This document shows, piece after piece, positions 45,358-56,327 of a stretch of 64,000 nucleotides of DNA. The first letter of the stretch is position 1, and each line of letters starts with the position of its first letter. This DNA comes from Strigamia acuminata (lineage: Eukaryota; Arthropoda; Chilopoda; Geophilomorpha; Linotaeniidae). A program made the position numbers and the translations under genes. The DNA is taken from positions 34,064,427-34,128,426 of the forward strand of contig OX442315.1 of the NCBI GenBank assembly GCA_949358305.1. The letters run 5' to 3'. The notes beneath the pieces are model-generated. The model saw only the letters and a program-made list of their open reading frames with translations, did no database searches and had not been told where the DNA came from.

Positions 45358-47923
45358 TTACCAGAAGGATTGGATCGTATTTATAGACACGGCATTCGCA
45401 TCGGTCCACTCGCAAAATAAATTGCCGGCCGCTTGACACACGCGCACGAGGGCGGCCGAGTCGCGCTCTGCGTCGGTCGAATCTTTGCCGAGCGAGCGGC
45501 CGGTGAGCGCCAGGTGTAGCGCGGACAAACTGAAGTTGTGCGCGAATTTCAACTTGGCGATTTTGTCACTAGTTTCCTGAACAACACAGCTTTTCGTTTT
45601 AATTACCGACGAGTGGTGGGTGACGTCCGAATTGCATGTTTTCGCACTCGCCTCTTCGTTCAAAATAGTCTCACTTTCTATTTTTGATTTCTTGGTGTCG
45701 TTGGCGGAGTTCGACAACTCTTGGTCTTGTTCGCGCGGTCGTTTGTTCGACGTGGAATTGTTGTCGTCGGTGGTCACGCCGTTCGTTCGAACGGGTTTTT
45801 CGGCTTCGATTGACGTCTCCTTCGTTCCTTCGGCGTCTTTGTCCGATTTCTCAACAATTTCATCGCTTTTCTCAACCGGAGCACTTATTTCCTCCAAATT
45901 TCCATCGTTTTTTTCCATTTTTTCCTCACTTTTCCCGCTTTTATCATCACTTTCTCCCGATTTTTCATCATTTTCCCCAGATTTCTCCTCTTTTTCGACT
46001 TTTTCCTCACATTTTTCGTCTTTATTCTCGATTTTCTCCGATTTCTCGATTTTCTCCGATTTCTCATCCTGTTTTTGCTCTTCTTCGTCGATTTTTCCCT
46101 TTTCTTGGCCCCCTTGTTCCAATATTTCCGTCGTTTCTCGCTTTTCCTTTTCGAATTTCTCCTTTTTCTTCTTCTTTTCAGTCGGAGCGTCGTTTTCGAT
46201 GATGATATTCGAATCGTCGCTCTCCTCGTCGGTTTCCTCATCCATGGACGAATCCTCGGTCAAATCAATGACGGGATAACAACTCACTTCTTTGTCACCG
46301 TTTAGTTTCGCGGTGGAAACGTCGAGCGGCGAATCGTTCCTCCGATCCTCGATCGCGATCACTTCCACCTCGTCTTCGTCCACGTGATGACAAACCGACT
46401 TTGAATTCATTATAACGTTACGTCGGGTGTGTTCGTTGGTGGAACTCGACGAATCATCCGAATTGTCGTTATCGCCGCCTCCGTTGAACGATTGGTTGCC
46501 CAGTCTGTTTAAAACGGTGGATTTACCTAACGTCGAACTAGTTGCGACGGTACAACTATCACTGGCGTTGACGCGTGAGTTTTTCTCGCTTAAACCTTTT
46601 GACACGTTGGATTTGCTGAATTTGTCGCGCAGGATCGATTGGAAAGCGAAATATGTATCGGCGCATAGAATATCGTCGGGTAAACTGCATCCGATCGATT
46701 TGATTTCTGCTTGGAGGAGACGGAAATCAAACCCGTTGCCATTGTGGGCCACCAAGCAAACGGGATGGGGTAAACGTTTGAGGAAGAGTAATAATAGTTG
46801 GACAAAATCTTCGTTTATCTTTTCGGAATTCGAATCAAGACTGGATAAACCTAGGAAAAAAAATGAGAAAGAAATGTTTATTCATCAAAAAGTCATCAAA
46901 TTTGGTCGAAATTTATCAATAAATAATCTCAAAATTTACAAAAATTTATTATTTTGTTAAATTTTATGTAAAATTCTGTCAATTTTTGTTAAATTTTATG
47001 TGAAATTCTGTTAATTTTTGCCAAAATTAATGAAAATTCTGTCAATTTTAGCCAAAATTCATGAAAATTCTGTCAATTTTAGCCAAAATTTATAAAAATT
47101 CTGTCAATTTTAGCCAAAATTTATGAAAATTCTGTCAATTTTAGCCAAAATTTATGAAAATTCTGTCAATTTTAGCCAAAATTTATGAAAATTCTGTCAA
47201 TTTTAGCCAAAATTTATGAAAAATCTGTCAATTTTAGCCAAAATTGATAAAAATTCAATCAATTTTTGCCAAAATTAATGAAAATTCTGTCAATTTTAGC
47301 CAAAATTTATGACAATTCAGTCAATTTTAGCCAAAATTTATGAAAATTCAATCAATTTTAGCCAAAATTTATGAAAATTATGTCAATTTTAACCAAAATT
47401 TATGAAAATTCTGTCAATTTTAACCAAAATTTATAAAAATTCAGTCAATGTTAGCCAAAATTTATGAAAATTCAGTCAATTTTAGCCAAAATTTATGAAA
47501 ATTATGTCAATTTTAACCAAAATTTATCAAAAAAAATTTTAATTTTTACCAAAATTTATCAAAAATGTATAAAATTGACTCCAAGAAATCTAAATTTATC
47601 GAATTTTCTCTCTTGGAATGATTTTTCCCAAAAGTGCATCCATTCCCAGGAGATGCTCAATTTCTCGTATTAAATTTACCCGTTAACTGCAAACTGAAAT
47701 TTGTCGTAGTCTTTTTCGGATTAATATGAAGCCGGATTTTATTCGTGATCTTCGGCTCACGTTGACAGTTATTGGAAACCAAATGTTGACGTTCAACCGC
47801 AATGATGCACAAATCCGTCGCTTTCGGGTTGTAATCGTACGACGGAATTCCCGTTGCTTCAATGTCCAGAAACGCAAACGTCGATATTTTCTTTTCTTGC
47901 ATTTTGATCTCTTTTCTTTCCAA
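45358..47923 (-). CDS. TREX-type DEDDh 3'-5' exonuclease homologue with a ~345-residue acidic insertion
   Basis: TREX1/2 enzymes degrade DNA from 3' ends and prevent self-DNA sensing. Two exons: 47923-47680 and 46850-45358, giving 578 residues against about 236-314 for TREX2/TREX1. Exo I is AFLDIEATGIPS (Asp20, Glu22). Exo II is VAHNGNGFDFRLLQ (Asp123). Residues ~165-510 are an insertion, first Ser/Asn-rich and acidic (EDSSMDEETDEESDDS), then a Lys/Glu repeat (EKSEKIE, EKSGEND). The fold resumes at KLKFAHNFSLSALHLAL. Exo III reads DSTDAERD (538-545) where TREX1 has DSHTAEGD, so the catalytic His is Thr540 while the Asp is kept. No C-terminal membrane anchor is seen. The second exon is much richer in GC than its neighbourhood. 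An alternative start is the Met at residue 8. The gene is divergent from WDR31. Confidence 0.85.
46961..47530. repeat. Minisatellite, 31-bp unit, about 18 copies, in the TREX intron
   Basis: The unit is TCTGTCAATTTTAGCCAAAA followed by TTTATGAAAAT. Copies vary at a few positions (CAGTCAAT, AACCAAAA, TTGATAAAAA). It makes up most of the single intron (46851-47679). The A/T tracts recur about every 10 bp within the unit. Confidence 0.9.
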
Positions 47924-48602
47924 TTTGTCAGTTACTTTTCAAAGTTTTCAATCTGCAACGTAAATCAAGTTGAGACAAAAAAAAATTAACCAATTTTACA
48001 AACACCAAACAACTAAACATACCTGCCGATTAAACATTCACTTAAACCTGCATTCAAACCGAAATAAGCACATATTAAGATCGTAGCACCAGTGCCCGTA
48101 AACAACACAAGCCGATAATAAGTCAAACTAGACACTGAGCGCCTCCATACTTCCGGTTTTGCGATTGTTTTGACTCAGGGGGGTGCAGATACGCGAAGTT
48201 TGCGCTCATTGGTGGAAAACTTAGCCACGCCTCTGACGTCATCAAGCTCCACCTACCATATTTACGGTAGTCTATTGATTATTATTTGCTAAAATCCTAA
48301 CACGAGTGCGCTGCAAACCCAACCCAAAAAATATATTGAAATAAATAAATAAATGGTCGTATTAATGTATAAATACGATCTAAATGTATTTTTAAAATTA
48401 ATTTTAAAGTTTAATTCAACGTTTTTTTTTTTAAATATATATATTTTTTATTTCGTTGTATTGTGCTACTTGTTGCTTAGCAACCAACGTAAATAAATAC
48501 CTATTTAACTTGTTTCATTTCCGAAAAAATATGACATAAAAAAATCGATGAATTAATCAGAAATTTCGGTTTTTCCGTTTAAATTTTGTGTGTAAATAGA
48601 CC
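47924..48602. promoter_or_regulatory. Divergent 5' region of TREX and WDR31
   Basis: 679 bp between opposite start codons. ACTTCCGG at 48152-48159 is an ETS-type site in a relatively GC-rich stretch (48130-48250), the likeliest promoter core. The WDR31-proximal half is AT-rich. It may also contain untranslated first exons. Confidence 0.45.
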
Positions 48603-50555
48603 ATGGATTGTCTCCGGAAACAAATTCTTAAGAAATGTATACCGGATCACGAGTAAGTGCAAAAAATCTGGAATTTTTCCTTAAAGAAATGTGGATTTTC
48701 CTCATTTTATTCCAGTCAACCTGCAGCAACTTCCCACACGGATGAACCGCCAATTCCGGCTCACGAGGACAATGTGAACTGCATAACTCACACTATACCC
48801 ACGTTTTGTTTGTCTGGTGGCAATGATAAGGTCCGGAACAGGAAATGATGATTATAATTAAATTAATCAATCAAAACGTTTGTTTTATGCATTTTTTGTT
48901 TAAATTCAGGCTGTGGTGCTGTCCGATTATGCGAAGCAAGTTCCATTTCAAAAGTGGATGGGCCATACCAGAGACATTACAAAAGTTGCATATGGCAAAT
49001 TAAGGAGCATCGCGTTAAGTGGATCCAGAGACAAAACTATCAATGTTTGGAGATTGTATTGTGGCCAAGCAATTTTGACATTTTCAGGACATCAGTTGGC
49101 TGTTACGGGACTAGCTATTAATCCAAATGGTCATTTCTCGCACTATATTGTTTTTTTACCAATTCTAGTAGAGTTGTGAAGCCGTAATGACATAATTTGG
49201 CATAAATTTGTATTCACAAGTATACTGGAATTGGTAAATTTGTACCTATAGACTCGTATTTATTTCATAAATAATTTTTTTTATGGTTTTTTTTCAGGAA
49301 ATGATACAATATGTTCAGGTTCGCGTGACAACAGTTTGAAATTATGGCAAATTGACACGGGGGATTGTATAACGACAGCAACATTATCGAGAAATTTAAT
49401 AACTGATTTAAAATGGTCGCCAGTTGGCAATATCGTTGTATCGACGAGCGAGGATAAAGAAGTGAAGTATAAATTCGATTAAAACTCCGTCCGGAAGGCT
49501 AAATAAAACTGTAAAACGAATACATTACTTTTGTAATTTTCAGAGTATGGGATTCACATAATCTACAATTAGTGCACTCTTTTCCGAAAAAAATTCATAT
49601 CCAAAATTGCTGCGATCTGGACGAAACTGGCAATTTCTGCCTAACGTGCAGTAATGGATTTAACGATAGCGGATCGGAAGCAACGGTAAGAAGAATTGAA
49701 AATACGAGCTTGTATAATACATAAGTGACGTACTGTAGCTATGGGATTTAAAACAACGTAAACTAATTCACGAATATCGCGGTCATTCCGATAGTATAAC
49801 AGCGTGCGCATTTCTGCACCGACCGGCCAAGACCTACGTCGTGACCGCTGGAAAGGATGATATTTTACGCTTGTGGGAACGAGATTCACCAAGTGAGATT
49901 TGATTAGAATATCCGTCCGACTTGAATTTCCGCAAAAGAGATATAAGTTGGATTTTATGAAAATCCGATTTGCTTGTTTTCTGAAAATCAAGAAAATCAG
50001 GATTTCCGAAATCTATCAGAATGATGCACCGATTGTATTAGATGGATTTCGATGTGATGATTCAGGAAAAATAAATAAAATTGATTGCAATGTCAATATT
50101 TACTAAAGAATACTAGTACGTGTCTCATGCGAAAATCTCCGTTGGAATCGTATTCTGAACATTACCTGAAATGGTTATTACTTAAGCCCGGATATTTAGG
50201 CAAAATAAAATTCGTTTTATGCGCTTAAAATATGCACCAAAAATTCCATTTTATGCAAAATATATTTTCAAGTGTTCGAGATGTAAATGAATTATCATTC
50301 GTAATAAATTTCGTGTTTTGGTTTAGAATGTGTGACAGGATTCCCTGTTGGCGGCGCAGGAACGATCACAGGTTTAGCAATACCGGCACCCGACACGTGA
50401 GCGTGATTTTCACCTTTGTAGATTAATTACTTGATTAATTTTTTAATTTTTCAATTTAAATTAGGATTTTGTTGTCGACAATCAAGAGAGGGATCCAAGT
50501 GATCAAAATCATTGATTTTCCTGATATTTCTTTGGAAAAAATTGGGCAGTTTTAA
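48603..50555 (+). CDS. WDR31: WD repeat-containing protein 31
   Basis: Beta-propeller protein; in animals WDR31 is linked to cilia. Eight exons: 48603-48652, 48716-48830, 48910-49129, 49298-49466, 49544-49685, 49739-49892, 50327-50396, 50465-50555. Phases close to 336 residues (human about 367). WD repeats start at NVNCITHTIPTFCLSGGNDK and run through GHTRDITKVAYG...SRDKTINVW, GHQLAVTGLAINPNG...SRDNSLKLWQ, LITDLKWSP...EDKEVKVWDS, LDETGNFCLTCSNGFNDSGS...LWDL and GHSDSITACAFL...KDDILRLWE. The N-terminus is short and basic (MDCLRKQILKKC). The exon-4 donor was set to GTATAA because it alone preserves EVKVWDS. Intron 49893-50326 carries a dispersed repeat. The gene is tail-to-tail with TNNI3K, 90 bp between stops. 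Confidence 0.92.
50187..50271. repeat. Dispersed repeat in a WDR31 intron, related to 22142-22256
   Basis: AGCCCGGATATTTAGGCAAA, then ATTCGTTTTATGCGC, and AAATATGCACCAAAAATTCC match the earlier copy with scattered substitutions. The shared start at CCCGGATAT suggests a mobile-element end. Confidence 0.55.
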
Positions 50556-50645
50556 TTTTTTTTTTCTTTGTATTTATTGTAAGTTCATCCGATCACAATG
50601 TATTACAAAAAGAAAATATTCAAATATAGTTCAATTACACTTAAA

Positions 50646-53600
50646 TTATTCATTTATCGTGTCGAATCCAACACGTAACCTTGAAATAATGGAAAAAATG
50701 GATTTTAGACGCGAGTCAAATTCATTTAGTTCGCACCGCAAATATTTTGCTTTTAATTCAGATAATATTTGCGGCGCTCCTCGCTTTTTAATGTCGATTG
50801 TCAACCTACCATATTCCGTGAGTTGTTTCTTCATGTCGCTAGAAAAAGTTTGATTGTATATTTCGCAGCAATTGAATAAAATAATGAAATTTACCTGGTT
50901 GTGAATGCTCCCATTTCCCACCTGGTCCTTAAAGCTGTCACGTGACCGGTCAGCGGCGGGGTTTCGCGACCGGTGTTGCTCGGACTTTCCGCCGTCAATG
51001 CTTGGTTGTCGGAAAATACGAAGTTAGTGTTTCCGTTAGTTGAGAGTGAATTCGCCTGAGTTTCTTTTATCATCTCTAATTCGTCTAAAATGGTGACAAA
51101 ACTTGGTCTTTCGTCGGGAACTGAATGCCAAGCACGTTGCAATAGATTTGTCATTTCTTTTGGAAAAGTGATGGCCATTGGCGGGCGTGTGTGACGATAT
51201 GCCATGTCAGCAGCAGCTGCAGCTAGAGTTTATAAATGATAAGTTAAATTATTTACATAACAGTTGAATTTATTTGGGTAAAAATTGAATTTATTTGGAT
51301 AAAAATTGAATTTTTCGGATAAAAATTGAATTTTTCGGATAAAAATTGAATTTTTCGGATAAAAATTGAATTTTTCGGGTAAAAATTGAATTTATTTGGA
51401 TAAAAATTGAATTTATTTGTGTAAAAATTGAATTAATTTGGGTGAAAATTGAATTTTTTGGGTAAAAATTTAATTTTTTGGGTAAAAATTGAATTTTTTG
51501 GGTTGAAAATTGAATTTTTTGAGCAAAAATTGAATTTTTTGAGCAAAAATTGAATTTTTTGAGCAAAAATTGAATTTTTTGAGCAAAAATTGAATTTTTT
51601 GAGCAAAAATTGAATTTTTTGAGCAAAAATTGAATTTTTTGAGCAAAAATTGAATTTTTTGAGCAAAAATTGAATTTTTTGAGCAAAAATTGAATTTTTT
51701 GGGTAAAAATTGAATTTTTTGGGTTGAAAATTAAATTTTTTGAGCAAAAATTGAATTTTTTGAGCAAAAATTGAATTTTTTGAGCAAAAATTGAATTTTT
51801 TGAGCAAAAATTGAATATTTTGAGCAAAAATTGAATTTTTTGAGCAAAAATTGAATTTTTTGAGCAAAAATTGAATTTTTTGAGCAAAAATTGAATTTTT
51901 TGAGCAAATATTGAATTTTTTGAGCAAAAATTGAATTTTTTGGGTGAAAATTGAATTTTGAATATATGATTGAAACCTGGCTTTAAGTGAGCGAACGGTA
52001 ATTCGCCTGAAAGTATTTCCCACAAGCAAAGTCCATAGCTAAACACATCAGCTTTCACACTGTAGCGAGTACATTGCGTAAACACTTCCGGCGCCATCCA
52101 ACGTAAATTCTATAAAAATCAAAAAATCAATCATAACGCAAACTAATTACTAATTAACAATATTTACACCAGGTTGTTTCGTCATATTATCATCATCTAA
52201 CGAAGTTAAAAATCGAGATTCTAAATTTGAAAATACACAAATTAATAAAAACAAAAATATCGACTCAATATTTTACCTCCAAAATCAGCAACTAACGCCC
52301 GTTCATTTTCATGCAGTAAAATATTGTGGCTATTCAAATCGCGATGTATGATCGGATGCGGAAGATTATGCAAATAATTCATTCCATTCGCGACATCCAA
52401 CGCAATATTCAGCTTCGTAATGATATTTAACAGCCGTTTTTGTTCGTGTAAGACGCTGAAAAGTGATCCGCCTGAAACATATTCGGTGATAATTGAAAAT
52501 TGCTACAAAATAGAAATAAAAATGATAATTTCATCTATTAAAATAAAATGGCCGTTTATTTACACTGGGATCTTGCAAGCTGGCACCGATAAATTTCACC
52601 ACATACGCATTGTTAAGTGTACATAATATCGACACTTCTCGGCAGAACATGTCCACGTCGGATTTAGCGCATAAAGCATTCACCTGATATCTAAATTATA
52701 ATAAATAATAATAAATTTTTTTTTTGTGATTTTAAAAAACAAAAAAAAAATACCTTTTAACCGCAACTATTTTTCCTTTGAAACGACCTTTGTATACTTT
52801 GCCAAAGGAACCGCTTCCGATCGATTCTAAATATTCGACGTCGCCGATTTGAAGGTGGAAATGATGGGGAAGACTATTCCGTAGTAACAGCACGTCAACT
52901 TTCTCTGTTTAAAAACAAAAAAATAAATAAAAGTTGATTTTTAAACTCAACAAATCCAATTTTCTTTTTTACAAAAACCAAAAAGTGCATTTAAATTAAA
53001 TTAAATAAATGCATGAATTACCACGAGTGATACTGCGAAGTTTTCCTAAAGGTGATGGTACCGAAACATAAGAACCATCTTGAAAATAATTTAAAGAAAT
53101 ATAATAAATCTTGGAACCAAAAACATAAATTCCAATTACCATCTGGATTTGTATAATCTCCTCTAGCCGATTCATCCTGTGGTCTTTTGTGATGTTTCAG
53201 CAACGTTACGATGCTATCGTGTCCTAAACATAAACAATATCAACAATAATTTCACTAAATTATACGACATTATATAAATAAACCTTTTTCATAGGCCCAC
53301 ATCAGACACGTTTGATCCTCCTTTTCACTTCCGTTCGCTTGATCAACCGAAGCAACTAAATTCATATCGGCGCCATTTTCCAATAAAAACTGAACGACTT
53401 TCATATGACCGTGATAACAAGCGCTGTGAAGAGCTAATAAACAAAATAAAAAAAGATCAAAACATAAAAAATCATATTTTCATAAGTAAACTCACCCGTA
53501 TGTCCATCTTTTCCTTGATAATTAATATTTACATTTTCCTGCTGCAACAGTAATTTGATTAAATCGATACTTTTCCCACTAGTACAAGCGCTTAAAAATT

Positions 53601-55918
53601 ATTACAATAATTCAGAACACTTTAAAAATATTAAAAAAAAAAACTCAAAAACCTATGCAGGGGTGACTCGCTGAAAACATTGTCGATAAACAGAGACTGC
53701 GTGCCGGAATTCTGGATTAACAATTTCACAATCTCGATCTTGTCGTTGTAACACGCCCTGAAAATTAAATTAAAAATTACATTTTACATTTTGATTTATT
53801 GTTATTTGTTGAATACAGATGTAACGGCGTGTTTCCGTAAATGTTTGCAGCGTGTGGTTCCGCACCAACTTCTAATAAATACTTGGCGACGGAGACGTGT
53901 CCATTTTCGCAACAAAAATGGAACGGCCGATGTTCTTCGTCGTCCTTTGCGTCGATGTCGGCTTTCGTTTCGTATTCGTTGTCGACTAAAAGCCGCACGA
54001 TGCCGAGCGATCCAATTGAAGCTGCTAAGTGCAACGGTCGGTCTCCTACTGATCCGTTTTGATTGGGATTAGCGCCCATTGCCAAAAGATAATCAACGAC
54101 CTACAAAAACACATATTATATTATATTATATTATATTATATAATTAAAACATCTGAATTAAATACTTGTTCATTTCCAAAGAAACACGCTTGATGCAATG
54201 ATGTGAATTTGACTAGATCCTGAGCGTGGATGTCAGCTCTATTATTGAGTAGACATTTAACGATCTGTAAAAAGTGTGGAAATTGAGATTAAACAATTTT
54301 AATCATTGTTGATTAATTATTCACATCTAAATGCCCACAAATCGATGCGATGTGCAACGGTGTTACGCCACAATATCCAATTACATTAACGTCCGCTTTG
54401 AAACCGAGAATGGTTTGCAATAAATCCAAATTAGCCTGCAGATGGAAAAAAAAACGGGGTAAAAATGCGTTTTTTTGGCACTAAAATATGCATTATCAAG
54501 TGATAAAATCGAGGTTAAAATGCATTCCCAAGTGCTAAAATATATTTTCAGGTGCTAAGATGCATTTTCAGATGCTGAAATTCATTTTTAAATGCTGAAA
54601 TCCATAATTAGGTACTAAAATGCACTATTTGTGTACGAAATTGCATTTTTTAGGTACTAAAATTAATTTTTCTGTACTAAAATACATTTTTGAGATACTA
54701 AAATGCATTTTGTAGGTACTAAAATGCATTTTGTAGGTACTAAAATGCATTTTGTAGGTACTAAAATGCATTTTGTAGGTACTAAAATGCATTTTGTAGG
54801 TACTAAAATGCATTTTGTAGGTACTAAAATGCATTTTGTAGGTACTAAAATGCATTTTGTAGGTACTAAAATGCATTTTGTAGGTACTAAAATGCATTTT
54901 GTAGGTACTAAAATGCATTTTGTAGGTACTAAAATGCATTTTGTAGGTACTAAAATGCATTTTGTAGGTACTAAAATGCATTTTGTAGGTACTAAAATTA
55001 ATTTTTCTGTACTAAAATTAATTTTTCTGTACTAAAATTAATTTTTCTGTACTAAAATTAATTTTTCTGTACTAAAATTAATTTTTCTGTACTAAAATTA
55101 ATTTTTCTGTACTGTAATGCATTTTTGAGGTACTAAAAGGCATTTTTTAGGTACTAAAATGCATTTTGTAGGTACTAAAATGCATTTTTTAGGTACTAAA
55201 ATGCATTTTTTAGGTATTAAAATGCATTTTGTAGGTACTAAAATGCATTTTTTAAGTACTAAAATTAATTTTTCTGTACTAAAATTAATTTTTCTGTACT
55301 AAAATTAATTTTTCTGTACTGTAATGCATTTTTGAGGTACTAAAAGGCATTTTTTAGGTACTAAAATGCATTATTTAGGTACTAAAATGCATTTTTATGT
55401 ACTAGAATGCATTTTTTAGGTGCTAAAACGCAACTATACCTGGTAAACAATTAAATGCAATGGCGCGAATTCATGTTTATTCAGTAGTGATCTTTTCGAA
55501 CATTTCTGCAGTACAAACTCCAACGAATTTTTACATCCACTCAGACAACTCAAGTGAATTAACGTGAATCCAAGATCCGTCTTAACAGACGCATTTTCTT
55601 CCGTTAACAGCTCCATAATTCCATCCAAATCTCCACGCCTAAATTAAATTTAAAAAAAATAATTAATATAAAAAAATTAACAAAACGTACATTTTCACTT
55701 ACAAACATGATATTTGGAGTTTAGACAACCCATCAATGTTAATTATCCGCCAATCTTCCTTCAATCGAGAGAGCAACACCGAGTAACCTTCATTGGTTTT
55801 CTTCTTCAGCTCGTCTTGAGTGAAAAATCAAAAAAGTTTTTAAAACATCCAACAAATTGATAAAAGCCGGATACAAACCGATACATGACGTCGTTGGTCT
55901 GGATTTATAGTTGCCCAT
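50646..55918 (-). CDS. TNNI3K: TNNI3K-type ankyrin-repeat tyrosine-kinase-like protein kinase
   Basis: MAP3K-like dual-specificity kinase. Eighteen exons in coding order: 55918-55879, 55814-55703, 55638-55440, 54435-54325, 54264-54166, 54100-53817, 53757-53653, 53590-53496, 53433-53284, 53223-53140, 53078-53022, 52904-52754, 52690-52564, 52502-52277, 52220-52168, 52109-51977, 51222-50895, 50838-50646. Phases close to 848 residues (human 835). The N-terminus MGNYKSRPT is identical to the vertebrate protein and carries a possible myristoylation Gly2. About ten ankyrin repeats follow ([19 protein letters not shown]). The kinase domain has [31 protein letters not shown] and [10 protein letters not shown], so it should be active. 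Conserved [11 protein letters not shown] spans the junction of the long intron 51223-51976. The extreme C-terminus ([13 protein letters not shown]...) differs from the vertebrate tail. Two introns are filled by minisatellites. Confidence 0.94.
51255..51958. repeat. Minisatellite, 20-bp unit, about 34 copies, in a TNNI3K intron
   Basis: The unit is GAGCAAAAATTGAATTTTTT, with edge variants GGATAAAAATTGAATTTTTC and GGGTAAAAATTGAATTTTTT. Each unit has an A5 tract and a T6 tract about 10 bp apart, so A/T tracts fall in phase with the helix for some 700 bp. It almost fills intron 51223-51976. It leaves frames open in two registers, producing long spurious ORFs on the minus strand. Confidence 0.93.
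54590..55436. repeat. Compound minisatellite, 20/21-bp units with higher-order structure, in a TNNI3K intron
   Basis: Block A (about 54690-54990) repeats GGTACTAAAATGCATTTTGT + A (21 bp). Block B (about 54990-55110) repeats CTAAAATTAATTTTTCTGTA (20 bp). Then ACTGTAATGCATTTTTGAGG followed by TACTAAAAGGCATTTTTTAG and more A-type units to 55256, block B again (55257-55317), and the same ACTGTAATGC... sequence at 55318. The copies at 55111 and 55318 are 207 bp apart, a higher-order duplication. The left edge (54480-54690) is diverged. Confidence 0.9.
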
Positions 55919-56327
55919 GTCGATGTCGAAGTATTTTTAGCGCTATCAACATCGAGCCAAAAACGAAAGAGAAAAAACAAAACAAAAACAGAAAGTCCAT
56001 TTTTAAATTGTTACCATAATTCACCACCAGCTGCCGCCATCGGTCGTAGTTTTCAAAACTTTGGGGCTGGCGAGTTTCTTTTCGCTCGACGGACGACGAA
56101 GAGGATTTTTTTTACGTCTTTTAAGCGAGATTTTTAATATTTCTAATCTTTTATTACATTAAATTATCAACATGCTAAGACTGGAGAGATAGCGGGTGTT
56201 TTTTTTAGCCGTTTTAAGTTGTAGTTTTTCTTTCAAGCAAGTATGTAAAGAGTCGAAAAAAAAATTAACACAAATATTTATTGTATTTATTGTATTCGAT
56301 TTATAGATTAGCCGCCATTACGTAATC
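55919..56327. promoter_or_regulatory. Divergent promoter region of TNNI3K and the RRM-like gene
   Basis: 409 bp separate opposite start codons. GCCGCCAT (complement of ATGGCGGC, YY1 core) occurs at 56033-56040 and again at 56311-56318. GGCGAGTTTCTTTTCGCTCGACGGACG around 56065-56091 is the GC/CpG-rich core. No TATA box is seen. Confidence 0.5.

Noticed and set aside
45620-46279. 219- and 172-codon plus-strand ORFs rich in Ser and Phe
   Set aside because: Antisense shadows of the Lys/Glu-rich TREX insertion; purine-rich coding DNA leaves the complementary strand without stops.
51291-52097. Minus-strand ORF of 268 codons rich in Phe/Asn/Lys/Gln
   Set aside because: It is the end of a TNNI3K kinase exon running into the 20-bp minisatellite. 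The true exon ends at 51977 with a splice donor, and the conserved protein continues at 51222.
54625-55035. Repetitive ORFs on both strands (MHFSTYK and MHFVGTK repeats)
   Set aside because: Translation of the 21-bp array within a TNNI3K intron; no start context, and the flanking exons join across it in phase.
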